A stretch of 64,000 nucleotides of DNA from Chondrus crispus (lineage: Eukaryota; Rhodophyta; Florideophyceae; Gigartinales; Gigartinaceae), in assembly GCF_000350225.1 (NCBI RefSeq), contig NW_005179228.1, positions 1 to 64,000 on the forward strand. Direction: 5' to 3'. Under the pieces are notes generated by a model. It saw nothing but the letters and a program-made list of their open reading frames with translations, ran no database searches and was not told the origin of the DNA. A program made the position numbers and the translations under genes. Shown here piece after piece: positions 1 to 9,891 of the stretch (positions within the stretch are counted from its first letter, which is position 1; each line of letters begins with the position of its first letter).

Positions 1-39
1 CCCCCCCCCCCCCCCCCCCCCACCCCCACTCGGCGCCCC

Positions 40-1095
40 ATGGCGAAGCAGGGCGAAGGCGATCCGCGGTGGCGCGTCACGCAGCGCCCAGACGGGCGCA
101 ACGTGAACGGCTGGCACTGGGAGGACAAGAACGTGTCGGCGTGGGCGCACGCGCGCATCAAGGACCTTCTCACCCCGCTGCACTGCACGGCTGGCGACGG
201 GGTGACGCGCGTGGCCGTGGAGGCCGTGGACTCGGTCGACGGCGACGCCACGCTGTACAACCGCAAGGGCGTGCTCAAGGTCCTGTACGACCTCAAGGTG
301 TGCGGCAAGTGGTCGACGCGGCACGAGGAGAAGGACGAGCGGACGCACGGCGAGTTCAAATTCGAGCTCTTCGACGAGGACCCAGAGGTGAGCGTGGGCG
401 TGGACGCCAAGTCGCGCGCGGTGCACGAGTACCGCAAGGCGTTTGCGGACAAGGTCGGCCCGCAGATCCGGGAGCAGTGCCGCGTGTTCATCAAGGAGAT
501 GCACGCGGGCGCGGGGCACGCTGTGGACGGGCTGGCGCTGCCCGCGGCGAGGAAGAGGCTGAGCGAGCTCAAGGTGACGGACTTTGCGCGGTCGGGCGCG
601 GCGGCGGCGGCGAGCAAGGGGGCGACGGCGACGGCGGGCGCGGGCAAGGCGGGCGCGGGCAAGGCGGGCACGGGCAAGGCGGGCGCGACGCTGGTGCTCA
701 AGGACGAGTTTGCGTGCCGGGCGGCGGACATGTTCCTCGCGCTGACGGAGCGCGGGCGGCTGGAGGCGATCACGCGCGCGCGGGCCGTGTCGGAGGCCGT
801 GGTCGGCGGCCGGTTTGAGGTTCTGAACGGGGCCGCGCGCGGCGAGTACACGCGGCTGGAGGAGGGCAGGTGCGTGGGGATGAGGTGGAAGCTCAAGACG
901 TGGGGCGAGGCGGCCGCGGCGGGGGAGGCGGTGGTGCGGCTGGAGACGACGGAGGAGGGGAAATGCGCGGTCGAGGTGACGATACTGGGCGTGCCGGAGG
1001 GCGAGCAAGGGAGCACCGAGGGGTTCTGGCGCGTGCAGGTGTTCCAGGCGATGAAGGTGGTGATGGGGTGGGGGAGCGCGTCGCAGTTCTTGTAG
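40..1095 (+). CDS. AHA1: Aha1-type activator of Hsp90 ATPase
   Basis: Co-chaperone that binds Hsp90 and stimulates its ATPase in the cytosol. The 351-residue product has the family order: an N-terminal Aha1 domain (about residues 8-150) opening with GDPRW and the signature NVNGWHW (family consensus NxNNWHW, so one Asn is Gly here), and a C-terminal AHSA1/Bet v1-like domain (about 222-350) with GEYTRLEEG, RWKLKTW and ending GWGSASQFL. Length matches the family (about 340-350). The linker (about 190-215) is low complexity, with repeated Gly-Ala-Gly-Lys units. ATG at 40 is the first Met and gives the conserved N-terminus; the promoter lies outside the window. No intron is needed. High GC at third positions matches the other host genes. 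The next gene is convergent. Function is assigned from the family; the domains are read directly. Confidence 0.93.
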   Translation: MAKQGEGDPRWRVTQRPDGRNVNGWHWEDKNVSAWAHARIKDLLTPLHCTAGDGVTRVAVEAVDSVDGDATLYNRKGVLKVLYDLKVCGKWSTRHEEKDERTHGEFKFELFDEDPEVSVGVDAKSRAVHEYRKAFADKVGPQIREQCRVFIKEMHAGAGHAVDGLALPAARKRLSELKVTDFARSGAAAAASKGATATAGAGKAGAGKAGTGKAGATLVLKDEFACRAADMFLALTERGRLEAITRARAVSEAVVGGRFEVLNGAARGEYTRLEEGRCVGMRWKLKTWGEAAAAGEAVVRLETTEEGKCAVEVTILGVPEGEQGSTEGFWRVQVFQAMKVVMGWGSASQFL

Positions 1096-1295
1096 TCTCG
1101 TGGGGGGGCGCGGGAGGCGGGAGGCGGGAGGCGGGAGGCGGCGCAAAATGGTATGAGAAACGGGCGGCGCGGCGCGGTGTCTTTACATGTTAAAGCGGGC
1201 CGGTACTGTACTGTAGAAAAAGAATCAGCAGTTAAGATTTTTTGCGTGCACTGTAGCACGGGCGGTGATGATGGTGGTGTGAGGATCATGGTGAG

Positions 1296-1427
1296 GATTA
1301 TGGTGATAATGATGAGGATTATGGTGATAATGATGATGACCACAGATGCCGTTGTATGTTTTCAAAGCTTCCCCATCCCTTCGACGGTATGTTCACGTAC
1401 TCCCAGCGTGCGTCCGTCTCCTGCGGC

Positions 1428-1468
<41 letters not shown>

Positions 1469-1577
1469 CGACAGATGCCATTGTGTCTTGTTGACAACTT
1501 TTGACATCAAACCCTTCCCATCCCTTCGACGGTATACTCACGTACTGCCAGCGAGCGCCCATCTCCTACGGCTTGAG
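1296..1577. repeat. Tandem duplication with (GAT)n microsatellites downstream of the CDK-inhibitor gene
   Basis: Two copies of a roughly 145-bp block. CCCATCCCTTCGACGGTAT occurs at 1372-1390 and again at 1517-1535, and the flanking sequence (CACAGATGCC, AAGCCG) is also duplicated. Each block contains GAT/ATG trinucleotide repeats: irregular at 1296-1340, a pure run of about 12 units at 1431-1467. On the minus strand both blocks encode a similar peptide, ARW(Q/E)YV(S/N)IPSKGW. This includes the end of the upstream gene and its 3' flank. The pure GAT run is probably length-variable. Confidence 0.85.
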
Positions 1578-1937
1578 CTGCGTGTACTTCCAATTCGAGC
1601 CGCCGACCGGCTGCTCGGACTCGATATCGAAGCCCCACTTGTCGCGCATGCGCTGCCTGCTCTCGCGGTTGACGTCGTCGACCAGCTTCTGCAGGTCCGC
1701 GCGCGGCGCGGCGGCGTCCATCGCGAGGCTGCGCTTGCCGAGGCGGCGCAGCGCCGCGGCGCGCGCCGACGACGGCGCCCGCCCGCCCGACGACGCGCCC
1801 GTGCCCTTCGCCGCCGCCGAGCCCTTCGACGACGCGCCCGCGCCCGCGCTCTTCGACCCCGAGCCCTTCGACGCCGAGCCCTTCGACGCCGCGCTCTTCG
1901 CCGGCCCCGCCCCCTTCTTCGGCGTCGTCGTCCCCAT
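1566..1937 (-). CDS. KIP/KRP-type cyclin-dependent kinase inhibitor (CDI domain)
   Basis: Predicted 123-residue protein that would bind cyclin-CDK complexes in the nucleus. Residues 1-55 are Lys/Ser/Gly/Ala-rich and probably disordered. The C-terminal third carries what looks like a CDI domain: a basic-acidic helix (about 78-98), then KWGFD (100-104), EQPVGG and WKY, matching the order kWNFDF - PLeG - yeW of animal p27/p21 and plant KRPs. An RSL at about residue 69 sits 32 residues before the Trp, close to the spacing of the cyclin-binding RNLFG in p27, but the Phe is replaced. The protein ends just after the domain, as plant KRPs do, and lacks the ATP-pocket-blocking segment of p27. ATG at 1937 is preferred: a minus-strand TATA lies about 77 bp upstream, and the open frame above it reads like promoter DNA. 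By-eye homology, so moderate certainty. Confidence 0.7.
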   Translation of the reverse strand: MGTTTPKKGAGPAKSAASKGSASKGSGSKSAGAGASSKGSAAAKGTGASSGGRAPSSARAAALRRLGKRSLAMDAAAPRADLQKLVDDVNRESRQRMRDKWGFDIESEQPVGGSNWKYTQLKP

Positions 1938-2013
1938 GTTCCCAGACGGTGGAGGCGTCGTCGTGCGGCGGCGGGCGCGGGAACGCGGTATCCAACGCCC
2001 CAGTGCCCCGCGC

Positions 2014-2020
2014 TTATATA
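2014..2020 (-). promoter_or_regulatory. TATA box of the CDK-inhibitor-like gene
   Basis: TATATAA on the minus strand, about 77 bp upstream of the ATG at 1937, in otherwise GC-rich DNA. This fits a short 5' leader and supports the start choice. Confidence 0.6.
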
Positions 2021-2241
2021 CTGCCCCTCCCGCGCGCGGGCGCGCCCGCGCGGGCAATGCGAGGTTGCCGCAGAGATGCCCCTCCCGCGCTACGTTCCGT
2101 ACTGTACTGCGGCAACGATGAATTATTTTTAGCCAAGGCCCTCCCGCTGCCGCCACGCCCCCCCGCCAGCCACGAGACCGCGCCCCCGCCCCCCACCGCC
2201 CCCCGCGCGTCCCACAGCCGACGCCCGGCCGACACGACATG

Positions 2242-2335
2242 CCGCGCGGCGTTGTCCCGCCCGATCGGACGCGCGCCAGGTCACCGCGCGGCGTTGTCCC
2301 GCCCGATCAGACGCGCGCCAGGTCACCGCGCGGCG
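2242..2335. repeat. 42-bp tandem repeat, 2.2 copies
   Basis: CCGCGCGGCGTTGTCCCGCC begins units at 2242 and 2284, with a partial third unit at 2326. The first two units differ at one base. GC-rich, and lies upstream of the minus-strand gene's TATA box. No coding role is visible. Confidence 0.85.
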
Positions 2336-2353
2336 AGGGCGCGTGCGGAGCGG

Positions 2354-2388
2354 GATGAGGCACCCGATGAGGCACCCGATGAGGCACA
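2354..2388. repeat. 12-bp tandem repeat GATGAGGCACCC
   Basis: Three consecutive units immediately after the 42-bp repeat. Short and noncoding in appearance. Confidence 0.8.
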
Positions 2389-2399
2389 TAGTCCATCCT

Positions 2400-5100
2400 T
2401 TGTCACATTTCAATTGTATTTTTTTTAGTTTTCCGCCGAGTAGTCTTCTCTCTCCGCCTGGAGGTCGGCGCCTGTACCGGCCCCGGTTTCCACGGCAACC
2501 TGTTCCGTACTGCTGGCGACACGCGCACTGCCTTCCGTGGAAGGGCGTGCGGAGGGCAAGAACCCCGGGCAAGAATGGGAGGGGCCGGCATGGGAGGGCA
2601 GGAATAGGCGGCAGGAATGGGAAAGCAGGAACGGGGGGACAGGAATTGGAGGGCAACAGGCGCAAATTGAACCACTGTGGCGCAGATTAAACTGATGACA
2701 TTCCTCCACCGCCGACAATACTGACGGCGTCCCGCCCGGTGCCCACGTCGACGCGGAAGGACTATTGCCGTAGGAAAAAAAGGCAGTAGCTGCGGGAAAG
2801 GGCGCGCAAGGGAGAGAGGACGAAGGAGAAGGAGGGACTCCAACCGATACAGCTGTATTGTACAGTATGCGACTCATACAGCCCGCCATGAACGGCGATT
2901 CGGCTCACCCTCCACATTCAACCGTCAATTTCACACGAGACTCCTTAAATATTGAGATAGAATTTAGAATTTTAAACTACGTTCAATGAATTTTAACTTT
3001 TCGTTATGCTTTCAACTGGACTTTATGTGTTCTCTCATGCAAATGCTAAAACTCTCCCATGCACCGGCCGCTTGCGCTCGCAGTACCGTACTGTAACTAG
3101 AAGTCACTCTTCTCTTCTCGCAATGCTATTCACGCATCTGCACACACCGAATATCTCACCGCACCGCAATGAGATATCCCAGATTTGCCACGGATATCTC
3201 ACCCCAACTCTAACCCTCCACGACACACGCTTACCGGGTACTGTACCAAGGGTACAGTACTTGCATGAACAGCGCGCATAGCACTCATCCAGAAACGCCT
3301 TCTGTGTGACGCCGTTTGCCTCATACTGTACAGATTTTCTACTCGGTACTCTCCAGTGCATACATATCTCCCAGATATGTGCATATGCATTCATTTCAGC
3401 ACTAATAATTGAATCGCAGGAATCGCAGGACAGTGTCACACATTCACCATCGAACAAAAAAAAACTTCCAACAAACCTTCTATTCATTCGTTCGTCCACT
3501 CGATACTCGTGACATCGGTCTACAGAACCGTTCTGTCCTAAATCTCTCATCCTATGCATCTATCTGGCGATTGCGGGAGCCGCGCTCGCGGCGTGCAGCA
3601 ATCACAAGCTGCATTACAAAAAGCCATTCACGCGTAGGACCGACATGTTCACTTCATCTAACTTAACAGTACTGTCGGGCACTAGTGTCGATTCATTCCG
3701 GCAAGCATTAGAGTGAAGCACCAAAGGTCGCCACCAATTTGTTGCCCTACATCATAACATTATCACCACGGTCCACGACTGCAATTCCATATATATATAT
3801 ATCTATCTGACTCGTGCTCTACACAAAAAGCCACAAGAACGAAACAGTGAACAAGTTACCATTTTGTTACATATCTTGCCAGACCTCTCCTGTGCGAGCG
3901 TCCGCTCTTTTGTTCTCAACGACTCGCCTTCCACCACGAGGAACACCGTAGTCTCCCGAGCCCCTACTGTTAGAGTCAAGACTCCAAGATTTCTTGTCTC
4001 GTGTGTCGGAAAATTGTTTTGAGCTTTCTTGTAAGAAAGCTCAAAGCAGTTTTCCGATACATTCTCGGCATCAATGCTCAGCGTCGCACCCAGCTCTATA
4101 AAGTGATATGGTCCTTCTAATTTGCAGCGGGGTATCGCACCTAGTAAAAATGTTGAAAAAGGGTTTTCAAGGGAACATCATAGTGCTTGTAAGAGACTAT
4201 GCACAGTTGTGGCAACAATGTAAAAACCCTCCTTATGCTCGTCCCACCTGGCCGTAACTCAAGCAAAACCATCACCAAACACGGTTTTGACATTTCAATC
4301 CAGTACTGAGTCGTCATGGCACTATCTACGGTATGTGCGGTGCGAAAGAAAATATGCTTGCGCATGCTAGTGTTAGAGATAGTGACTAGTAGGCACTGGT
4401 CTATTGGAACCTTGTCCTCATATGAGGACATTATTCGACCTATTTTATTCTTGACTTCTGCTTCCTCGACAAGAAAGAAAAAATGCCTCCGCCACCGTAC
4501 TGGAGTTCTGACTTGGAGACAGAAAGAACTTTGTGAGAATTGCATGTTCTTCGTGGTCGTTTTTAGATATGTTTTGAAGAGATGCTTTTTTAAACAACCT
4601 TAAACCCGCATGTAAAATAACTTTGAAACCAAAAACGCCATTTTAAAATGGTAAGTATGTACTAAATCTGTATTACATTCTTAATTGTCCTGCATATTCA
4701 AAGCTGCTATACCGGTGTTCTACATGCTTTTAGAGCATCTCTCCGTGAGTCTATTCTCTAATCTAATGACAAAATTTCAGTCGCGGAAAAAAATCGACAC
4801 TCTACCGCACGATTCTAATCTATTCGAGTAGATTTTCCGATAGATTAGAGCTCGATCTGGGTCTCTTCGACCCCCCATTACACCCAAATCGGGCTCTAAT
4901 CTATTCAATAGAGGTGACACGAAAGCCTCCGGATTGGCTAGTGGGGTACCTGTGCCTGGCAAATGTGTCTTCCGGGCAAATTATACTTCTGACGCGTTCT
5001 TTGTTTGCCATCTGTGGTTCCATCCAGAGAAACTTAGGACAGAGCAAAGCAATAAGACAAACCAATAAGGCCAATAAGGCTGTCCACGCACTAAAATAAA
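2400..5100. other. Intergenic stretch without a recognisable gene
   Basis: GC falls from the host-gene level to about 45%. I see no convincing reading frame. Contents: GGCAGGAAT-like short repeats (2560-2650), GTACTGTAC motifs (3083, 3237, 3252), a hairpin at 3237-3262, a TA run (3789-3800), a strong hairpin at 4007-4056 (listed separately), and degenerate TAATCTATT repeats (4750-4905). The last 200 bp may include the end of an LTR, because a copia-type primer-binding site follows. Confidence 0.5.
4007..4056. repeat. 50-bp near-perfect inverted repeat
   Basis: Two 24-nt arms (CGGAAAATTGTTTTGAGCTT... and its complement) with 2 mismatches, separated by a 2-nt GT loop. A transcript from either strand would fold into one long hairpin. 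Could be a foldback element or a small-RNA precursor. Confidence 0.75.
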
Positions 5101-5111
5101 GTCACCGCCGG

Positions 5112-5133
5112 CCCCCACTCTCGGGAGTGGGGG
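5112..5133. repeat. Hairpin CCCCCACTC-TCGG-GAGTGGGGG
   Basis: Perfect 9-bp stem with a 4-nt loop, 12 bp before the copia primer-binding site. It could be an R-region or terminator structure of the upstream LTR. Confidence 0.6.
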
Positions 5134-5144
5134 TCATCGGTTCT

Positions 5145-5155
5145 TGGTATCACAG
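5145..5155 (+). other. Candidate copia primer-binding site
   Basis: TGGTATCACAG differs at one base from TGGTATCAGAG, the initiator-tRNA-Met primer site common in Ty1/copia elements. It lies 5' of the gag-like ORF on the same strand, where a PBS is expected. The LTR to its left could not be delimited. Confidence 0.5.
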
Positions 5156-5490
5156 GTTATGGGCACCACGCAACCACTGAACACGATCCCTCACTAACCC
5201 TCACCCCCCACGGCAGACGTTAACAGCCAACCACACTGCGCAAACGGACGAGCCGGACTGCAATACGCTCCGACCCGATCACCCCAACAGGACACCGAAA
5301 TCACAGCATGAGCAAACACTCGCACAGATCAGGCAATCTGCCTCAACAAACCACCGCGAATTTCTCCTATTGGTAGGACGCGTTAGAGATACACTCACGC
5401 ACAATAGATGCGAACGATCACCTCACCAACCAGATCGTCGCGCCAACGGACGCCACACCCCAAACTTCCCACCAGCGAAAAGCCGATCAA

Positions 5491-6237
5491 ATGCGCACGG
5501 CAATCATGCAAAGCCTCAGCCCAGATGTAGTCAAACTCCTGCCCCCACACATACTCCGATATAGCCCGCACCACAAATGCACTATCATCAAACTAACTGA
5601 CACATGCTCACTGCAAAACCACGAGCTCTTGGACGCAGAGGCACGGACCCTCAAGTACACAATAGTACAAGACATCAACGACTACATCTCCAAACACAGA
5701 GACCTACGACACCGCATGCAAGTATCAGGCTACTCCAACATTGACACTGAACGCAGGACGGTCAGATACATGGTCCAAGGACACTCTTACCACCCCGACG
5801 TGCACGCACTCGCAATCCTACTTGTATGCAACCCCCCCCCCCACCACAATACGAGAGTTCACCAATCATTTGCAACAAGTGCAACTCATGCAAGATCCCG
5901 CAAAAGCCAAATCGAGCACATAGAAAGGCTACCAACACCACCGGCTCAACTAACGCACAGACACAGAGCACCCCGCGCAACCAAAACGCAAACCACGAGC
6001 TTCCACTACGAAAACCAGCAGGACACGCTAGGAAATGGTGTCACCATCATAGAAGCATTACTAACAGCACGGCTAACTGCTTCGCCAGTAGAAAACACAC
6101 CACACAGCGCACCGGGCAAGCGAAGCAAGCGACAGCGAGCACAGAACCGGAGCACCCAGGAAGCGACCTCAGCGAGCTACAAGAGCGCCTACAATTCCTG
6201 TAGAACGCGCTTGCAGTCAAGACTCCGACCACGGTAA
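5491..6237 (+). pseudogene. copia gag-like ORF
   Basis: 248 codons open, preceded by about 330 bp of similarly composed leader after the PBS. The first 130 residues (DVVKLLPPHILRY, ARTLKYTIVQDINDYIS) resemble the helical UBN2-type Gag of copia elements. A parallel frame near 5840-5900 contains ICNKCNSC, which looks like the start of a CCHC zinc knuckle, so the frame probably shifts there. Assignment rests on position and style more than on strong motifs. Confidence 0.5.
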
Positions 6238-6242
6238 GACAA

Positions 6243-6512
6243 CATTCATCCATGACTCCGGAGCTCATCCTACGCATACCGCCACACCCCACGCGAAATA
6301 TGCACCCGAGCACGGGGACAGTAACAGAAACGGCGAACGGGCAACGCGAAAAAATTACGCAACGCGGTATCATCAACATCCAGACGAAGAATATGACAAT
6401 ACAGCTCACAGCGGTACACATGCCGAGAATCAACGAAAACCTATTGTCCGTCCACGACCTCACAGCGTACGGAGATGTCACCTTCACGCGAACCTATGCC
6501 TATCTCCACTGA
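6243..6512 (+). pseudogene. copia aspartic protease
   Basis: The catalytic motif FIHDSGAHPTH is in one frame at about 6243-6275. The rest continues in another frame: TETANGQ, then RGIINIQ, then INENLLSVHDLTAYGDVTF, the classic copia protease C-terminal pattern (NLLS...L...G..V.F). So the active site is present, but a frameshift separates it from the remainder. Confidence 0.75.
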
Positions 6513-6879
6513 CCCACACGGCTACCCCCAAGCCAGCTGACGGCCACGTACTGTAACGTTCAATACCAAACCGAAACCACGACAAAGACCACAGCCACGG
6601 TACCCAGGACGCACACCAAGAAACCATCAAGTGCGATAAAGAGGTATACACGCCACATCCGCGCCTCACGCAAAAAGGGAGCGATAAAAAAACACACGCA
6701 CACCATACGCGCCACGCGCCTCCCCCCCCTTCCCCCCCCCCCACATCCAACCCCATATCCCGACACGATACGGCATCCCCCTTGCTGCACCAAAAAAGCA
6801 ATAAGCTACACTCCGCAACGCGTGAGGACCACGCCACAAACAAAACAAACGCCATGCAGCACACCAAGAACTGCACGAG

Positions 6880-7743
6880 TGCCGTCTGGAAATGGGGCAT
6901 GCACACCCCAAAACACTGGCAGTAATGTCCCGACGCGGGCTACTGCCACCACTCCCACGCGGTCTCAAAGACACCAGCTCCCACATAACATGCAGGGGAT
7001 GCATAAATGGGAAAACGAGCACACGTCGACATAGACGAACAACACACACCTCAAGGAAAGGAGAAAGCCTATCACCGGACTTCTGTGGACTAATAAAACC
7101 CACATCCACGCACAACGCCAACTACTTTTTCACACTCATCGACACGTCCACACGATACATATGGGTATACTGCTTGAACAACAGATTGCAAGTCCCGCAA
7201 ACAATAATCCATGTGATAGAACACACAGTCACACAGACCAAACAATACCCACGTCTGTTGGTCACAGACAACGCACGCGAATACCTTCCGAAGGCCGTCC
7301 AAGAGCAACTGAGAAGGAGAGGCATCTAAATTCGACCCACTACGCCCTACACCCCCCAGGAGAACGCGCTGGCAGAGAGAATCAACCGGATTCTAATGAA
7401 AAAGTAAGGGCATCACTTGGAGCACACCCAACTGCCACATGCCCACTGGCAAGACGCGTTACAGGATGCGGTATTTAAGTACAATCTCACCTATCGCCAC
7501 AAACTGAAAGGCATCCCGTACACAGAGTGGCACCACAAACCACCAAAAATACGCTCAATCTTCACGTTCGGTCAAGTTGGATACACACCCGTATTAAAAC
7601 CCAACGCACCCAAACTACAACCAAATGCCACGTCGATACGGTACATGTTTGCCATCAACGACACGCACATCTGCGTGCAAAACATAAACACAGGCCGATA
7701 CACTAAAATGCGCGCCGTTGACTTCAGACTATGCTATCGCTAA
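6880..7743 (+). pseudogene. copia integrase (GAG-pre-integrase, core and C-terminal part)
   Basis: The pre-integrase zinc-binding region (GMHTPKHW ... CRGCINGK) leads into the core: SPDFCGLIKPTS, FFTLIDTSTRYIWVYCL, LLVTDNAREY (second catalytic Asp), then TTPYTPQENALAERI with the catalytic Glu. A TAA stop (7327-7329) falls inside the core just before that last motif, and another (TAA, about 7405) follows. The frame then shifts into the C-terminal segment (7417-7743), ending near GRYTKMRAVDF. Inactive. Confidence 0.85.
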
Positions 7744-7745
7744 AA

Positions 7746-8305
7746 TGACCCATGCACGACGGTCCCTAGTACAAATCAAGGCGGATTTCTGGCGAACGGT
7801 TGGCGGCTCAATGGCGACCCTGCGGTTGATTGGCGACCCAATGGTGGAAAGTTCGTGATATGTATGGAAGGGGGGTCCCACTGTATGGTGGACAAAGTAT
7901 GGCCTGGGTTGCCATTTGACAGCAATTGAGATCCAGAACGTTCAACTGGTCGCCATACGCTGTCCATTAAGTCAAATTTTGCAGCCCGTGATTTTTCGTT
8001 GTTTTTAGGACCACTCATCATGGAGAGCTGTTACAGTAGAGCAACCTATGCAAAATGCAGATCGTGTATATTTGTCAACTGATGTACTGTATAGAAATAC
8101 TTAACAGTATGGAGTTGGCGATTTTAGTGTATTGGTGTCTATTTCTCAGACACATCCGATCTACGCCTATTTCTATGTTTTGGTTCCAGAAATCTTCACC
8201 AATCATTTTCATGACTCTGCTCTTGACGAGGAAATTGTAGCCTACCGTTTCCTGTAACAACTCTCTTTTTCAACTGCTCTCAGTAGAGCGCCCCAAGGTT
8301 GAGTC
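7746..8305. other. Unassigned spacer
   Basis: AT-rich, with no recognisable coding or repeat structure. It may contain the left terminus of the Tnp2-type transposon whose coding region begins at 8306, but no inverted terminal repeat could be identified by eye. Confidence 0.4.
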
Positions 8306-8991
8306 TCAGTTGCGCGTAATGCCTCTGAGCGTCATCTGTGCATCGTCCGGGATCCAGGGAACACCATTCAGTAGCCCCTGCTTTTGCCTAAGGTCATCGA
8401 CAAAGTAAGTCCTCGTGCTAAGTGATCTGGTCCGATTTGGGACCTGTGCTTCCAAGACACTTATGGGATGGGAAATCGAGCTGACACCCTCAACTGTTGC
8501 CATGCTGAAAAGAGAGGAACTTGATCTTTTCCTTTCCCTGCTTTCCGAGATGAAGCCCTGTCGTGACCCAACGAGCTACGAGTAGATGAATATCACGCTT
8601 GACGTGATGCTCGATGAAGCCGAGAGCTCTTCCGTAACTAACTTCCAAGGGTTTCTTTCCATCATTGCAAAACGCAGCAGAGAAGTAGCACGAGCTTCTC
8701 TCCGTTTCATTATCGCTCAACGAGAAGGAGCGATATGTAACGGGGCAGCCGTTGGCGGCCTTTTCGTCTGCCAGACACCGCCAAAGGAAAACTGGGTCCG
8801 TTGGTAACACAAGATTGTTCGCATCGCGGGCTTCAATACCATAATATCTCTCGTAGTAGTTCCCCATCATCTTGCGCAAACCGCGAAACTGTGAATTATC
8901 TAATTGGAAATGTTTATGCGACTCCCGGGGATGTCTGAGGGAATACCCGTTATTCTCGACAAGATTGTTTGTCACTCGCAACCTTGGAGGG
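8306..8991 (-). pseudogene. C-terminal part of Tnp2/CACTA-type transposase
   Basis: This is the downstream piece of the gene at 19919-23228, cut off by the gypsy element at 8992. Reading leftwards from 8991: PRLRVTNNLVENNG, FRGLRKMMGNYYERYYG, then SYGRALGFIEHHV (a typical Tnp2 C-terminal segment). Near 8495 the frame changes and the sequence continues MATVEGVSS ... FVDDLRQ to a stop at 8306. The (-)-strand string CCTCTCTTTTCAG at that junction looks like a 3' splice site, so a small intron is an alternative to a frameshift. Confidence 0.7.
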
Positions 8992-9887
8992 TGTAGTGCA
9001 ATAATGGGCTCTACAGGGGGGTGAAAAGAAAGGAAAATATTTGGATATGAAAAGTAGTCCGGGTTGGAGGGACACACGTGTGAATAATTGCACAGTTTTA
9101 ATTTTTAATTATTTTATTTTATTTAGTTAATTAGTTGGCATTAATTTTGCTGACACTAGATTAGACCTAGGATCTAGCGCCGCGAGCTACTGTAGTGGCT
9201 CCGGCGGGGCGATATATACCTTAGCCCTCTGACCACCAAGTCAGTAAAGGTAACCCGAGTTGCCAGAGTTGAATATCGCCTTGGTCGAAGTCCGTCTTTC
9301 CCAAGACGCTCCCTTTTACCACAGATTACGTTATCCTTTGCGCTCGGGGGTTTCCTTTCTTCCCCTTTATTTCCCTATTCTTTTCTATCTCTACCTCTAT
9401 TTTTCCCTTAATTGTGTTGGTTCCACTGGAGTTGGTTGCGACCGATCCGGTGTAGGTGTTTTAGCCATCGGGCAACACGGTGTGTAGCGCTGCTATACGG
9501 TTACGATCCCGTCGGGTAGTGCTGAACAAGCCCCCGTCGAAGACCTTGAATTATACACAAGGTGCTGAAGACACTCGTCGAGCATTGGCCTTACAACCCA
9601 GCGAACAACGGTTACATCCTCGTAGACAAGCCCAACCCGCACTCGTCGAGCACTCACGTCTTCACAAGTCTCTACCACCATTATCCTCCCGGGCCGGGCA
9701 TCTTTCCTTAACCCCCCCCCCCCGTCGGAGTTGAGCTACTGTGGACCGCAAGCCCACACAAGGGGAAAGGAAGTCTCGAACGCTCCGTAGCGCGTGCCAT
9801 CGGCAGTGGTTGTTGCTGTTGTTGTTTTTCTTCTTTTTGTTTGACCGTCGGACTGTGTTCGCGGCCTGCCAGGCACATTGCACTACA
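8992..9887 (+). repeat. 5' LTR of element 1
   Basis: 896 bp, TGTAGTGCAAT...ATTGCACTACA. A TATA-like CGATATATACC lies near 9208. A run of C (9711-9723) and a T-rich block (9826-9841) precede the end. Closely matches 18874-19918 apart from a large indel, and 47220-48185 more distantly. Confidence 0.95.
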
Positions 9888-9891
9888 AAAG

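Larger units (their letters stand above)
5145..7745 (+). mobile_element. Ty1/copia LTR retrotransposon fragment lacking reverse transcriptase
   Basis: PBS, gag-like, protease and integrase segments follow in copia order on the plus strand, in several frames. RT/RNase H should come after integrase, but nothing of it is seen and the element stops near 7745. Base composition is unusual throughout: the coding strand is very rich in A and C and poor in T and G, unlike all neighbouring DNA. No 3' LTR was found. Inactive fragment. Confidence 0.8.

Noticed and set aside
69..818. Second long ORF overlapping AHA1 in another frame
   Set aside because: Arg/Gly/Ala-rich shadow of a GC-rich gene; no independent motif.
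1431..1467. Poly-Asp, poly-Ser or poly-Ile coding tracts
   Set aside because: They are translations of the (GAT)n microsatellite in different frames, with no supporting flanking domain.
1938..2240. N-terminal extension of the CDK-inhibitor protein (about 100 more codons in frame)
   Set aside because: The extension reads through the TATA box and GC-rich promoter DNA and has no protein-like pattern. ATG 1937 is better supported.
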